Positions 11,306 to 25,725 of a stretch of 64,000 nucleotides of DNA are shown here, piece after piece (the first letter of the stretch is position 1; every line of letters begins with the position of its first letter). The notes beneath the pieces were generated by a model. It searched no databases. It worked only from the letters and a program-made list of their open reading frames with translations, and had not been told where the DNA came from. A program made the translations under genes and the position numbers. This stretch comes from Cryptomeria japonica (taxonomy: Eukaryota; Streptophyta; Pinopsida; Cupressales; Cupressaceae): contig NC_081409.1 in the NCBI RefSeq assembly GCF_030272615.1, forward strand, positions 210,475,190-210,539,189, given 5' to 3'.

Positions 11306-14300
11306 ACTTAGCATTGTCCAATCAAGAAGGAAAAAGAGAATTTTGACTTGAATTGAACATGATATACCATAATACAAGATTACTAGAAGGAAAAACTTAC
11401 TCATGAGTTTTGTAGCCTGATTTTTAAACTATCAAAGTATTTTGAATTTTATTTTTGCTGAAATTGAGCACAAACTCAATCACAAAGACTTTGATTATGA
11501 ATAAGCGATTTGATAAATTCAAATATTCACACAACTCCACAGAGATGTATTTAAAGCTGCATCTAAAAAAAGTATGTCTTAGCAAAAAACTGTTAAAAAC
11601 TAAACCTATCAAATAAGTTAATTGAAATTAAGAACCCTATTGTACAGACAAATTAGACTGTTCAACTCAACTTAGAGAACTGTCGAACAGAGCATTAAAA
11701 TTGAAGGTATAACTAAACCGACTCTCATGATTATTTTTTTGGCAGGTATAAGAGTCTTGTATTCATGTTACAACATCACAATTTGCTATTAGAACCACTT
11801 TTGTACCTTATTATAAGCTTCACCAGTCCTGCAGATGCACTATTATGAACAACTTCATGATGTAAATTATCTTGATTCTTATTACTTCCTACCATAGGTG
11901 TAAGCAGGGTAACTATAGGAATCAGCTTTCTCTAACTTGCAATTTACCTATGTACATTTCAACAAATGAAAAACTTTTAATTATCTATCCTTGTTTTACT
12001 TATAATGTTGTAAGCAGTGAAAATGCCCATTTTTTAACAATGCCCATTTTTTAACAAATAATAGCAAAAATATAATTTACTCTTATTGTGATTGGCTGAA
12101 AAATTTTAGGTCTTATTCCCCCTTGTACTGATTTCAAGAAGAAGCAATAAATATTATCCAATGTCTATGCCCTGCAGATGCCACATGGATATATCCCCCA
12201 ATAAATGCAAAACTGACTAACTATTTTAGTCATATGTTGAAGAAAAGGAAAGAGATGTCCCTTGCAAGGAACTCAAACTTATACACACTAAAAAATGTTA
12301 AAGATAAAACAAGCCACATCCCATGATGCTCAAACAGCGCTCTTAGTGAACCACAACCTCCCAAACCAGCCTGCACCGCATATATTTGTCAACTATGATA
12401 AATTAAAATATGTGAATTTTAGAAACTGAAATTGACATAAAAAATACAAGAAAATTACACCAGGTTACATGTTCTAAAGGAAATTAATATACCCATCTCC
12501 AGGATATTGATTGATATAAATTTACTTTCTAGCCACCACTAACATGATTTTGCTTCATAAAAAGTTTGATGGAGCTAAATGTAATGCAAGGGTTTTCAAG
12601 AGCTGGACATATCATAAGGAACCATGGTGGTTAAGTAGCTGTATTTCAAGTCACTTCCACTAGGGTTAACACCAATTATGTCATCTTTACAGAAAAATGA
12701 TGGATTTGTTGGTAATGGATCAGCTGATTCAAAAATGGTTGAATATTTCTGATATGGATGCTTCCCAAGTTAGGTACATGTTGCAAGACCCTTGTAAAAT
12801 CTCTATAGCCATTGTCTAGGCTGCTACAAACCTCGTACAGGTTAGTACAAGCATCATCCACGCTGCTACAGGTGTTATGCAGATTGCTATTAGCAACATG
12901 TGTGTTGCTACAGGTCATAACAGGTTGCTGCAACTGCAAGTGTTAATCTTGCACCCTAGTTACAAGTTATAGGGCATTGTTATTCTGTTGGGGTGGTCAT
13001 TGGGACGATTGTAAATGCTTTCAGCACTATGGAGAATACTGGGATGATGAGATGTCCCCACCCAAATTCAAAATACACGATAAGACTTTGTTGCTAACCT
13101 GAGAAAGCTCCTTCTATTATCTTTAAGGATTGTTGGAATTGTTTGTCATTATGGCTGCTTGTTGATGTGAAAGCAAATGAACAAGGTTATTATCATTTGT
13201 GTTAAAGACCAACTGCATTTCATGGCAATCAAAACGACCAAAGTAGGTCATGATAATCAAGAGCAGACTTTAATGATTAGATTGTCGCAGTGAATTTGTG
13301 AAGATATATAAATACATACATGATAGCCATCTACAAACAAGCAATAACTTTATTCCAAGGAAACTATTATGTTTTATAACAACGACTTTGTGAGGACAAG
13401 AAGTTGGTATGTTATCCATCCATCAAGGAATGGATCTCTGGAAGGCAGCACATAATATACATCCATGTCAATCATGTTGTATCAAATATCCATTCTTCAT
13501 TATCGATGTAATGGGAACAAAAAGTATATCAATGTTCATGAATACGTCCGGTACAAAGAACAATAGAAGAATCATCAAAGAAGTATCGATTGGATTATAT
13601 TGTCAAGAGGCAGTTTCAACAGCGATTAAGGCTATCAGTAATCTGTAGAACAAAGATCTGGTCCTTAAGACAATGACTTGGAGAAATGCGAATTACAATA
13701 ATAAAGATGATCAAGACAAGGTAGCAGCATCTATTAGATTAATGAGACCTCGATCTATCTAAAGAAGGCACGATTAATATCTATAGTAGTAAAAAGATTC
13801 AGAAGGACTTGAGGGGATAATGATCAATATCATAATATTTCTATGTATTGTAGAAGATTATTCAAGCATCAAGTAAGACCAGCTTTGGCATCAAAGAAAT
13901 TATAATATCAATAAAACGTCGATAATTATCGTTGACCACCAACCTACAGAGATAGGAATTACAAGAGTATCGATAAATATCAATTAAGATATAGAGACTT
14001 TTACTATTAATCAATCAGATCAGACTAGATCAGAACTGTCATTTAGATACAGGCAGTACCATCATTGTTCTTGGTGGAGAATCAAGCCATCCGTATTGAC
14101 AGAAAGCATTCAACAGCTTGATAAAGACAGCGATTCTATTTAAGTTATACAGCTAAATAAAGAAAGACATTATTGTAGATCATTTCCTTAATTATTAAGG
14201 GCGGCGATTATTAAAACAAATATCAAAAGAAATATGGCCAACTTCTCTTGAATGCTGGGCATGACTTCACATGGAATGGTGATTAAATACTCTTGGCATA

Positions 14301-17033
14301 GTAATCAGTAATATGCAGTGGACTAATTATATGAGGCAGTGATTAAGAAGTGATAATACGTTTCAAAAAGAGACTATCCAAAAGGTATGATCTTTGCTAT
14401 TCGTATATGTTAGTGAAAGATGGCAACAAAACACTATGCTGATCGATGCATTAAGAAACCATAAGACAGCGATCTCTAATTAACAAGAGAGGGGTGTAAT
14501 GAAGAGTTTTGTTTGAGAAGAGGTATGTCTTGTAAAGGAATAAATAAATCTCTTGGAAGGTATAAGAGAAGATGATGAAAGTTGATGGAGAAAGTTGATG
14601 AAGATTATTTAATTCCATGAACATTTAGAAGCATTAAATGTATTTACTTTTCGAACATACCTTTGAAATCATTTAAGAAAAGGGGATAGTCTGAAATGAT
14701 CATTTATGTTGTTCTTTTGAATACCCTTGAAATTGTTGTGTTGGAGTATTCTATTGAAATTGGCTCTACATGTTTGTCATATTTTTCACCACTCTTTGCA
14801 ACAAAGGATTGACAAAACTTGGAACTATGGGCCCAATAGAGTCTTTCTCATTTCACCAATAATGATCATGTGATCTTCAGGCTTGACTACTCGTGCCTTG
14901 GCTTCTTCTAATTCATCAATTTGACAAGTTTTGATCAAAAACACATTCTTTGATAGAAGGGTTTTCATGAAGCAGCTCAAAAGGATATATAGAGAACACC
15001 TTCAAGAATTACTAATTCTTCCAACAAGTCAATTAAATCATGCAATAAACTCCCTCATGGGCTCATTGTTATACTCCTTCGAATTTGAAAGTTGAATAGA
15101 ACATGACCATCATTATTTGGTTTGCAATATGACAAGAATTTAGTGCACATGATCCCCTAGTTGGTGATTTAACCTACAACAAGATCATGGAACAATTGTC
15201 ACTACTCTGCCCAAACTTTCAATGATGAATTTAATCACATCTTTATGTAAAACTCACGAAATGCCACAAGCTATCATAAATGTTGAGATGTGCTCACATG
15301 GGTGTTCCGTGCAATCATCATGAAACTTTGAAAAAAATCTTCCTTGAGCTTAATGTAAAATTATAGCAAACTGCAAGCGCCAAGGGACCAATGGTGGCTC
15401 CCCACAACAATGGAAATACAAGTGAATTTTCAAGATCATTACCATGGGCATTATCGCCCATTTCCTAAAATGGTTCTTAACTTTACCTTGATCTCTTGAA
15501 AATATGCCAATAAGTTCACAAACTATTGGTGAAGATAAATTTTTGCTTCAATGTGGTTGAGGAGGCATCTTAAAAGCAACATGTGATGTATATACCTTAT
15601 TAGCTAGTATAGAAAGTCTTTAGTTGGAAGTGATAAATCTTCTATTTGCAAGCTCTGTTTGGTGTATTTCATTCCCCAATAGAGTAGCCAAAATATGTTA
15701 ACATTTTAATTTGTCTAATTCAAGACAACTCAAACTACAACCATATGTATGTTCCAGCCATTCTTCAAATTATAAAGGCAAGCTCCTTGAAATCTAACTA
15801 AACCTAAAACTAACAAAATTTACAAGTATGCACATTGTACACAATTTCACTGATGTTTTGCATCAATCTAAATATCCAATTCACTACATTTTTGCCCCAG
15901 ACACAAGCACCAAACTGTCAACAACCAAGATTCAAAACAAGATTTTCAATATTAACGAGAGTATGCTATTAAGCACAAACAATGAACACAACTTCCTACT
16001 AGCTAAAACAAAGATTTCCATTCAGTTGCAACACAAATATTTGAATAGATAACAAACACAACTTTCTACTAGGTAAAGTAGAGAACAGGCAATGATCAAA
16101 TGGACTTGCATTACACAATTACAAAAAAGATGAATTGCTAAACAGTATACAAAAGTAACAAAACCAACATTTACATCAATTCAATGTTTGACAAAGTTAC
16201 TCAATTCAATTTATTCGACAAAATTAAAAAACATAGGAAAACAATAAAATCTGCTAAACAGCAGATTTTGCAATAGAAGTCTAGCTTCAAATATTAATAT
16301 ACATTCATTCACTAAACAAAACACAAAAACTTGAATTCTCCACTCGAATGACAATTTTGGTTGTTAATTCTAGTATCAACTCTCATTACCGATTATGTAC
16401 TCAAGGCACTTATTTAGTAAGCTCCTTAGAGCCATCTTTATGATTTATTGTATTATGAGTGGAAGACTTATTATAGTAGTTACAAAGTGACCGTTACATT
16501 AATCTTAGTTACTAAGAAGTAGATATGAAAGGTTATAATATTGAAGAGAAGTCTTGGTTGAAATAATAATGTATAAATACGAAGACATTTCAAAGATTCA
16601 TATCATCTAGTTGGTGTAAAATTACTTTTTTTTCCTATTGTCAATGTTGTCTACAATTCACTACATTATAATATAATGCATGTTTTCATTTTAGAAAAAA
16701 CACAAATGACTCAATGTACATTTTGTGTTTTTGATTCTTTGTTCCTACCCTGGAAACATAAAGGTTATCTATAGACCTCAAACTGTTACCTTTCAATAAA
16801 AGAAATTCTGGTCTTTTTAGGTACATGAAAGTTTAAGTAGAATATTCTTCAGTTGGAGAGGTCATATTTCAATTTACCTGGCTGCCTAATAATATGAATC
16901 AATATAAACAGTGTTATGATAAGAAAAAGCATCAATTCACATGGGTTGAAATACAAGTCAAATCTCATGGATTTAAGTAAGAATAATTAACCAAAATAGA
17001 AAGCATATCATATACATATAAATTGTAATGTCC

Positions 17034-17460
17034 CCATTTTTTGAATGAGCCATTTATCGGAGACCTTAGCCTATTTTTATTCCTGTAGGCTAAGTCAGAT
17101 ATTTTCAAGAAATAATTTCTCATTAAATTTTAAATAAAAGAAAATAAAATAAAGTAATTCTCTCTAAGATGGGATATAAAATGAGTTGAGATCCAAAAAG
17201 GAATTCATTCTTAACTAGTTATTTTCTTGGAGAGCTTTGAGAGATTCTGCTTTCGGTTCAGCATACCATAGGATGAAAACACTTGGGTTCTTTCTTGGTT
17301 GATTGGACGAAAACCCATTTCAACCAATTTTGGGTGAATTCATCCAGACTTCACAAGTGCATTAATCAAAGAAACAAGGATTTTACTTGTAGTTGTCAAC
17401 ATCAGATTACCAGGTACAAATTAATTGGGATTTACAAGCAAATAATTAATTTGTTTTTGG
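17034..17460 (+). repeat. partial LTR of the TGTAATGTCCCC family
   Basis: The block starts TGTAATGTCCCC, as at 23911 and 48079, and has a TATA-like GGATATAAAATGAG near 17170. No matching GGACATTACA end is seen downstream, so the right boundary is arbitrary and the copy is probably truncated. It may represent a distinct subfamily, since homology to the other copies fades quickly after the terminus. Confidence 0.4.
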
Positions 17461-20089
17461 GGTGTGTGCAAAATGAGATACCAGAAAATATCAATGTGTG
17501 TGCAAGTGGAAATTTTAAAATTTATCAGTGCATGTGTGTGCATTGAAAAGGGGAAAATAAAGAAAAATATATATAAATATTTTGTATCTACTGAGTTCCA
17601 TCCCAGCCTTACCCTTACTACTTTCCAAGCAGCAAGGAAGGGATCTAGAAAGGAGTGTTCAATTGCCAAATCCTATGCCAACGTGGCCTTGGAGGGTTCC
17701 ACTAAGTCTAGCGCAGCCTTATGAAGGCTTAATAAGTCCTATCGCTGCCTCTTATGATGAAGTTGCAGCTCCTTTGGGAGTACCGTACCAAGCGTAGGTG
17801 CAGCCATACAGTCTTGAGGAGAAGCAAATAAAGTTTTGATTGGTCTGTAGAACATTCTTTGATCTAGGCCAGCAATTTATGAATTTAATATTAATTTTGC
17901 ATTGGTAAACTTCTGCTGGATGTAATTCATTGATAATGTATTTCTGTATCAGCAATATCAAGGGTTTAACAATAAATTTCATTGTGATTCTTTCTGCAAT
18001 ATTTTGGGGTAAAAGTGAAGCTGATATAATACGTGAGATTTAGAAATTAATGTTATGCTGATTATTTGCAATACCAATTCAAAATAAGTTGGAACCAAAC
18101 ACAGACCAGCAGAGTGCCAACTGTTTCATGAAATGCCCATGGGAGTTTGATAAACAAAATTGTGATTTTATAATGGATTTACGATTCTGATTTTTAATAA
18201 CAGCAACTAATGGTGTTTGTGCTTAGAAGTACTTCACATCTGGCCATATGCAAAGTGTTTGAAAAAATACCAGTAAGCTAAAAATTGGAATGTATTGCAA
18301 GTTTGGGAAAATATCTTGGTAGGGGATATTACATAAATTATCAATGTTGGACACCAATCCACGAGTTTGTGGTAAGCTATCCAATTTTGACTTCTATGTT
18401 GCAAATAAAAAACATCTCTACTTCAATTTTCCACTATCAACTAGAACACATGATCACTGCACCATTGGTAAATTTATATGCAACAGACATGCACATTAAT
18501 CTTCTGTTATTTTGAAAAATGGTTGTATTTCCATCTAGACATGAGGAAAGATGTCTGGCCATGTAATGGATTTCGCATGTAGCAAGATATTATTGGCATT
18601 TAATATGCATTCATATTCAGAAACACCATAAACCATTGCAGGAAAAGCCTAGGATACCATATTGCATATATCAGTTCTGTCAAACATGGCATAGTGGAAC
18701 TTGGAAGTGTGTAGTTTTAGCTTCAAGGACAACATTGATCACTTTAGTTTGCTGACAACAGTTTATTATCATTTTTGCTACATGCCAAGGTAAGAAGATC
18801 CAGCTAGAAGCAATGAAAGGAACATAATTTTATGCACCATCTTTTTTTATATTGTCAACAAGGGGATAAACCAGACCTAAAATGTATTATATCAAATCAA
18901 ATGTTCACACACACCTAGTCCGTCTAGTGAAGAGTTGAAACAAGCCTAGGCTATGTCACTGCTACTCGGGATGGAAAATAATTTTAATGGAAAAATCCCA
19001 AAAGTGTTCATGTTTGTTTCATAGTTAGTGATATATGAAGAAGCAAGTGGAGTTGCACGCGAAAAATCGATACTACTTTGACTTCTAATTACAGGATGTG
19101 ACTATGCAGCCTGATTTAGGAAGAGGATCTCGAAGGAAGTTGTGGCTATGCTATAGCATGTGCCTAAAGGAAGCCTCTCCTGGCATATGCAATACCAGAT
19201 CTTATAATTCATGTGCTAAATGGTTAGGAAGGCATCCTAATGACCTTTGCCCTTGTAAGTATTGCTATGTTTCCAACTGGCTGTTTGCATGTGCTTATCC
19301 AGCCAAAACAACGCTCGTCTTGAAAATTTATTTGACCCATGCTAGTGAAGAGTGGAAGGTATTAGAATTTGCACTTACACTCCTCTTTCTGTGTCTTCTA
19401 ATTTTCTACTGTTAGTACATGCAAGCATGCCATACCCGATTCTCTCTCTTGTTTATCTTCTTATGTTTCAGAAGGCAGAAATTGGTAATGAATCTTATGG
19501 CCATGATATTACAAAACTGATTGGCTGTAGAATACCAAAAGGAAAACAGCACAATCTCAAGAAATTTTGTATAACAACGATCACCAAATCCTAACTTTAA
19601 AATCACCATTTTCCTTAAAAGAGATTCTTTGGAGTAACTTGCCAATTTGAGTTATCGTAAGACAATGACAAATGGTTGTTCAAAATTTAGGACATACCCA
19701 AATGCAATTACATGCCTTGCTAGCTTTCTTTGGCTCTTAGGTATCCTGTTGTATTTCATACCATTGAATGGTAAAGAATCCAAGATAAATACATATTATA
19801 AAGGATTGACATCATACAATCCAATTAAAATTGCACATGAAATCCTTAACGAAATTCCACACTTGTAACAAACTATGAGACAAATGTGTTCTATAAAATT
19901 ATAAATCATTGAATCTTCCAAAAGCTTGGCTGAATGGAAAGCATGATAGAGGATGAAAAGTGCAAAGTACTGGATTGCATATTCCTCCCCTCTAGTAACA
20001 AATTCTTAAAAATGCTTGTGCACTAAGTGGTTCCAACTGCCTTGCCACTATTACCAACACACATGGAAAAAATGCCATTAGTGAAAAGG

Positions 20090-20850
20090 CTACTCATGTA
20101 GATGAAAAAATCGCCTAAATCATGATTAATCGTGCGTCAATCTTGCAGACGATTTAATCGTCATTTAAATCACGCGCGATTTTTCTGGAAAAATTGCGAA
20201 TTTTAGACGGTAAAAATTGCGATAAAATCGCAACTAAAATGTTAAAAATTGTGTTTAAAAAATGTGGAAAAGAAAACACATTGCAACCCTAAATCCAATT
20301 TCGGCAAAAAGTAAAAACAGTGTTAAAAGGTCGCGCAAAAATAAAAAACGCAATTTCGGCTGGGTTTGACTAAACGTGCAACGGCTTCCCCAACGACCAA
20401 AAGTAAAAACAGTGTTAAAAGGTCGCGCGAAAATAAAAAACGCAATTTTGGCTGGGTTTGACTAAACGTGCAACAGCTTCCCCAACGACCGACGCCCGAC
20501 GCCTGAATTTAAACCAGTAATATGTTTTTTTTTACTATTTATAATTTTATTTACAATAACTTTGACAATTTTTGATACTAATATATATAATGCTGAGTAT
20601 TTTACTGGGTTTGTTGATTGAATTTAGCAATTCTATTTGCAACAATTATTGTGCCTTAGAAAGAAAGCTAATCAGTGTGTTATCTAATTGAGTTCTACAA
20701 AATTAGTGTATATGTGTGTCTTTTTAGAATATTTTAAGAAATTATATATTTTTAAATGTTTGATAAATTTGCCGATTTTTTCCCCATTCCCGATTATTTT
20801 TTAAATTTCGGCCAAAAGATTTATTGCCGATTAAGAGTTTTTCATTTTTT
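20090..20850. repeat. possible non-autonomous DNA transposon with 92-bp tandem repeat
   Basis: This segment is rich in GCGATTTT/AAAATCGC words and contains a perfect-period duplication: 20307-20398 and 20399-20490, with three mismatches in 92 bp. Similar words, ATGAAAAA followed by TC, occur near both ends in opposite orientation (about 20100 and 20838), suggesting inverted termini. I could not identify a convincing target duplication, so the element assignment is tentative; the tandem duplication itself is clear. Confidence 0.4.
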
Positions 20851-21363
20851 GAAATTCTATTGAGAATACTTTAAACACACTGAGAGAAAGTCCCACAAAA
20901 ATGGAAAATCTAACCATACAATCTCTCTAATATTTAAGTCATTATCTTATATTGGCTTAAACCCTTTTAATAACCTTCCACAATTCAAAAAAAATACAAT
21001 TATTAAAGAATTAAACAGCAAATTAATCTTACCATAGAAACTTCAAGTTGGTTTAAAATATCACCACATAGCAGTCTGTGTATTTAGTGTGCAGATTGAT
21101 AATAGACATTCCTACCTACACATATTGCTTCTTTGTTGTTTATGAATAGCCCATTTAGGCATGTTTGCATCTGATATGTACAAGTGTAACTACAGGTTCA
21201 TAAGGAAAAAATAGTAAACATTATCAATAGCAAGCATAGACAAAGTGATGAAAAGTCAAGAAACGAGGATCAGTGATTGCACATAGCATAACCCAGTACT
21301 TTAGGTTGAGATATCATTTACTTAAAATGTTTCTTTTAATGCCTAGTGGAAAATTAAGATGCA

Positions 21364-21415
21364 GGTTATATTTCATCCATATGAATGCAGGTTATATTTC
21401 ATCCATATGAATTAT
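21364..21415. repeat. 26-bp tandem duplication
   Basis: A unit containing GCAGGTTATATTTCATCC occurs twice in direct succession just beyond the end of MurC exon 2. It is short and non-coding, with no further significance visible. Confidence 0.75.
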
Positions 21416-21527
21416 ATTTTTCAATCACTTACTATTGTTTAATCTTCAATTATCTGTTAAAATCGATATTTTAAGTTTGTTTGTTTACAACTAAACTAGC
21501 ATTGAAAACAAAGTGTAGGAAACTAAC

Positions 21528-21736
21528 ATTTGTATTCCCAAAGTATGTGCGAATGATATTTCCTCATTATCCTCTGGAATTGCAGCAGAGACCACAACAG
21601 CAACTGGGAGAGAAGTCGGCTTGTCCTTCTCCAGTAAATGGGTAGATGAGTGACCTATATATAATCTTGCCCCTGCTCTTTTCAACGCATTCATATAAAT
21701 GCTCCAAGTAACATCAGAGCCGCTTACTTTCCAACC
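21528..21736 (-). CDS. MurC: MurC exon 2
   Basis: This 209-nt exon begins after a TATACAG acceptor and ends at a GTTAGT donor (21527). It encodes GWKVSGSDVTWS, then RAGARLYIGHS, then LPVAVVVSAAIPEDNEEI and AHTLGIQ. These are the hallmarks of the MurC N-terminal UDP-MurNAc-binding Rossmann domain (GSD after the second strand; VVSSAIPxDNxE in bacteria). It joins exon 1 in phase 0 (KQ|GW) and exon 3 in phase 2. A 30,748-bp intron separates it from exon 1 on the right. No stop or frameshift is present. The level of conservation argues for a gene under selection rather than a fossil. Confidence 0.92.
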
Positions 21737-22689
21737 CTGTATAGTAATCAAACAACATAAGTTCAAGTGTCGATTAGCCTCAATATACTACTAGACAAAG
21801 ATATCACTTCAATAGCAGGAAACGATATCAAAAATTAGATGTTGCTTTAACAAGTATGGGATGATTTTAATAGAATCAGATAACTTTCAGTCAATTTAGT
21901 AATTTAAATTTATGCAATCATCTCAAGGTTCCTTTAAAGAATTTTTATCTTAAAATGGATTTGTTTTCCAGTGGCAAGGTCATTCATACAGTAAATTTAA
22001 ATGCTAATTACCAAGAATGTTGGAGGTACAGTAGATTTAAATGCTAATAAACAGATAAGTTAGGGAGAATCAAATAAATAATAGCGAATGTGGAATTTGA
22101 TCAAATAGTCATGATAAATTATACCCAACTTTTCTTTTATTTGTTTAAAAAATCAATCACTAGCAACTCCAAAACTTTGGCATTTCAAATCCCACGTATT
22201 ACCATTCTCAATCTAGCCTCATAGCCAAGTACTTATCAAAATATTAGCATACCCACTCACATCCTTCTCTCCTACATGACCCAATAGATTAAATAAGTGA
22301 TGACTAAACTCTCACCAGTACAATAGAAAGAACAATCATGCTATAAGACAAAAAAGCATCCAACTTGGCCAAACTAACTCACCTTTAGTACCATTTCAAA
22401 CAAGCTAACAAAGACAAATCCCTAGCATAAGATATGGGCGTGAAATTATGAATCCATGTGCAAAAACAATACTTTTATTTGAGATTCACATTTTTCAACC
22501 AGGGTATTGCCTGCAATAGAAGATACAAACCAATTCTTCCTGCCGATCGCATGTTTACTGGAACTATAATAAAAATATCATATAGTATCATTCTGTTGTT
22601 GAAAAAAACTTATCATTTTCTTTTCACTCAAGTTTTGTTGGTCTTGGATTTTTGCTTCTTATTTTTGAATCATATTCTCTCCCTACAAT

Positions 22690-23905
22690 CTTTATTTGGG
22701 TGACCCACGCTGATTTGGATGGAGGGGTTTCTACAAAGAGACCTAAGTGGTGGGAAACACTTGTTGGTCATGTTCAGCATGATGAAATGGTTGAAGGCAG
22801 ACCATCCAGAGGCAAGAGCAAGCAGGACACATTTAACTTTGCTCTTATGGCTAACATTCAAAGTGTTTATGAACCCCACGATTTTGTAGAGGCAAAAGGT
22901 AAATCTGAATAGAAAAAGGCCATGGAGACCGAACAACAAAGTCTTATGAAGAATAAGACTTGGGTTCTTTCAGATCTTCCTCTGGGGAAGAAACCCATTG
23001 GCTGCAAATGGTTTTACAAAGCAAGTACAAATCTGATGATACACCTAACAAGTACAAAGCATGGTTGGTGGCTAAAGGATTCTCATAGAGAGAAGGTATT
23101 GATTATGACGAGACCTTTGCTCCTACAACAAAGATGAGCACCATCTGATTGCTTCTAGCCATCACAGCATAGTTCGGCTAGAAATTCCATCAAATGCATG
23201 TGAAGGGTGCCTTCCTCAATGGAGACTTACAAGAAGAAATGTACATGACTCAACCTCAAGGATTTTGGGTTACAAGAAAGGAGCATCAAGTATGCAAATT
23301 GACAAAGGCTGGCCTAAAGCAGGTACTCAGGGCCTGGTACATAAAGATTTATAGGTATTTGGATGAATAGGGTTTCAGAGAAGTCCTTCGACTCCTAACT
23401 TGTATGTCAAAAGCATAGATAATGACATCATCCTTCTCCTCATTTATGTGGATGATATCATCATAACAAGTAGTGAGGCACATTTGATTGAGCAAATCAA
23501 ATGGAATTTGAGCAAGGCTTTTGACATGACAGACTTAGGCATCCTACATTATTGCCTACATGTAGAGATTTGGCAAACAAGTGGTGGCACTTTCATTTCT
23601 TAGTCTAAATATGTCAGGAGTTTGCTAGACAAGTTCAAAATGATAGATTGCAAGATCTCGTCTACACCTATGAAGAAAGGGCTAAATATTTCTACCAAAA
23701 CAAACTCAAAGGTGATCAATGAGTCAGCATTCAAGCAACTAGTGGGCAGCCTTACCTTACAACCACTAGACCTAACTTGAGCTATGTTGTGAGTTACACT
23801 TCCAAATCCATGACAGCGCCTAGGACACGACATTGGATTGCAGCAAAGAGGGTGTTGAGATATTTGAAAGGGACACTCACCTTTGGCATTCTATATAGCA
23901 AAAGC
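22690..23905 (+). pseudogene. old copia pol fragment (reverse transcriptase)
   Basis: The plus strand encodes a decayed Ty1/copia reverse transcriptase. KKAMETEQQSLMKNKTW and LPLGKKPIGCKWFYKAS come first, then fragments equivalent to the DETFAP and MHVKGAFLNGDLQEEMYM motifs. The catalytic LLIYVDDIIITSS follows at about 23430, then TDLGILHYCL. Stop codons (for example TAG at 22909) and frameshifts occur throughout. There is no gag, protease or integrase upstream, so the copy is 5'-truncated or its left part was replaced. The frame is broken at 23910 by the LTR insertion and resumes at 32349. Confidence 0.85.
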
Positions 23906-25725
23906 AAAGATGTAATGTCCCCACTTTGAAATAGAATTTAATAATAAAGGTTAAATATTAAAAATTAAATTAAAATATAAAAGAATATAATTAAATATAA
24001 TTAATTAAGATTTAATTAAGTTAAAGAATGGTCAAAAGATATGAAAGGAAAAGTTGTGACTCCCTCAACAATGAGATATAAAAGGGAGAAGAGAATCTCA
24101 TTTGAGAGGGGGATAATTTGGAAATGAGAAGTGCAATCTGATTTAAATAAGAAGTGCAGACCTGATTATGAAAGGTTATGTCCCTTTCAAAGGGCAGAAA
24201 TAATGAAGAGTTGCACTCTTTCAAAAGGTGCTAATGGTGAAAGGGTGTGTCTCTTGCCAAAGGGCATGCATGATGAAGAGGTGTGACCTCTCCCTCACGT
24301 TGAGAGATTTAAAGGAAAGGAATTAAAGCATCGGCAACATCACCATGGATTGGATCAGATCAGAACTGTTATTAAGTTACAGGCAGTAGCATCTTTGTTC
24401 TTGGTGGTATGCATAGGGATGTGTTGAATATGTATGCTTAATATATGAAGCATAATAATGTTGTTATGCAGAATTTAATAGTAATATTAATATAGACTGC
24501 AATATATATGACATTCATACTTAATTTCATATATATTCATAATACATGAGAAGTTAGTATACTTAATAGTCTGAATCATGTTATTACTGTTACTATTTAA
24601 GAAGATGGGATTGAGTTGTTTCCAAGAGGGGCAGTCTAAATCCAGCCAATAGGATGATTCCCAAGATAGGGTAGTGTTGACGTGTATTTTGTACACTGCC
24701 TAACACAGAATAAAATACCCAAGGGTACCTTATCCTCTCTTGAATAAAGTCTCTGATTGCTGAAGATGTTGCAAGAAAGGATCAATCAGGATGACTCCAA
24801 GGTTCTTTGATGTAGGGTCTCTACGTGTGGATAAGCACCAGTGGTCGTTGTGAATGCTGTTTCATCAAGGGGCCTTACGTATCCGAATTTGCAGGAACAG
24901 AATTTCCTAATACTAATGAATTCCAAAAAAAATCAAAAGGTAAGGTTTGCAAGAGATAGATTCTAATCTAATCCTAAGAATGACTCAATGTAGGCTTAGA
25001 CTTGGCAGGATTCGACCAACTCCAGTATTGCCAAAGAATTACAACTTTACTGAAACTGATGCGATCTTCTAAGGTGAATAATGATTTTTCAAATCATCAA
25101 GAATCATAGGCACTACCATGAAGGTACATATCAACGATTCAATAATGAGTGAAAGTTTATGCAATCCAAATATTTCCAGTTGACCACACAAGGCGTCCTT
25201 ACAATCAATAAGAAGCTAGTGGTTTGGAACGTGAATCTCACCAAAGATCAAGCCCAACACTTAGTCCTTCAAATTTAAATACTACTTCGACTGAGAATGA
25301 TTCAAGAAAGCAAACAACCATGAAGACAGCCTCAAGAATTGCAATAAAACACCATAACTTCAATATTTTATTGATCTCAAAGCCAAAATAGACAACAATT
25401 GCTTGGAATTCTTTCTTCAATGCTCAATCTTGCTACAAAATAACTTTCTTCTCTCTAATATCTAATACCTCCTCTAATCCCTTATTTCTCTAATTCTTAA
25501 TGACAAAATGAAAATGAGTGAGGGTATATATAGCATCCTCAATTACAATGAACGGCTCAGATCAAAAGAAGATCAATGGCCAAGATTATGACACCTAAAC
25601 CCTAATTAGGGTTTATTACAAATAGTCCCCTTTTTATTGAACAATATTAAATGCATAGCCAAATATTTAATTTGGCACAAAAATCTAGGAGACATAGACC
25701 AATGATAATTAAGGTGCCACATCAT

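Larger units (their letters stand above)
10670..21527. other. MurC intron 2 (10,858 bp)
   Basis: AT-rich intron without a recognisable gene. It contains the tandem duplications at 11091-11305, 20307-20490 and 21364-21415 and an LTR-like start at 17034. Near 14030-14100 there is a stretch sharing GATCAGAACTGT, TACAGGCAGTA and TTGTTCTTGGTGG with the LTR at about 24355-24410, so a degraded copy of the TGTAATG LTR family is present around 13-14.6 kb. Open frames at 12676-12939 (-), 13409-13648 (+), 17283-17797 (+) and 19098-19415 (+) have no recognisable domains. Confidence 0.6.

Noticed and set aside
12676-12939. 87-codon minus-strand frame in MurC intron 2
   Set aside because: Built from repeated GCTACAGGT-like words; no domain and no splice support as a MurC exon.
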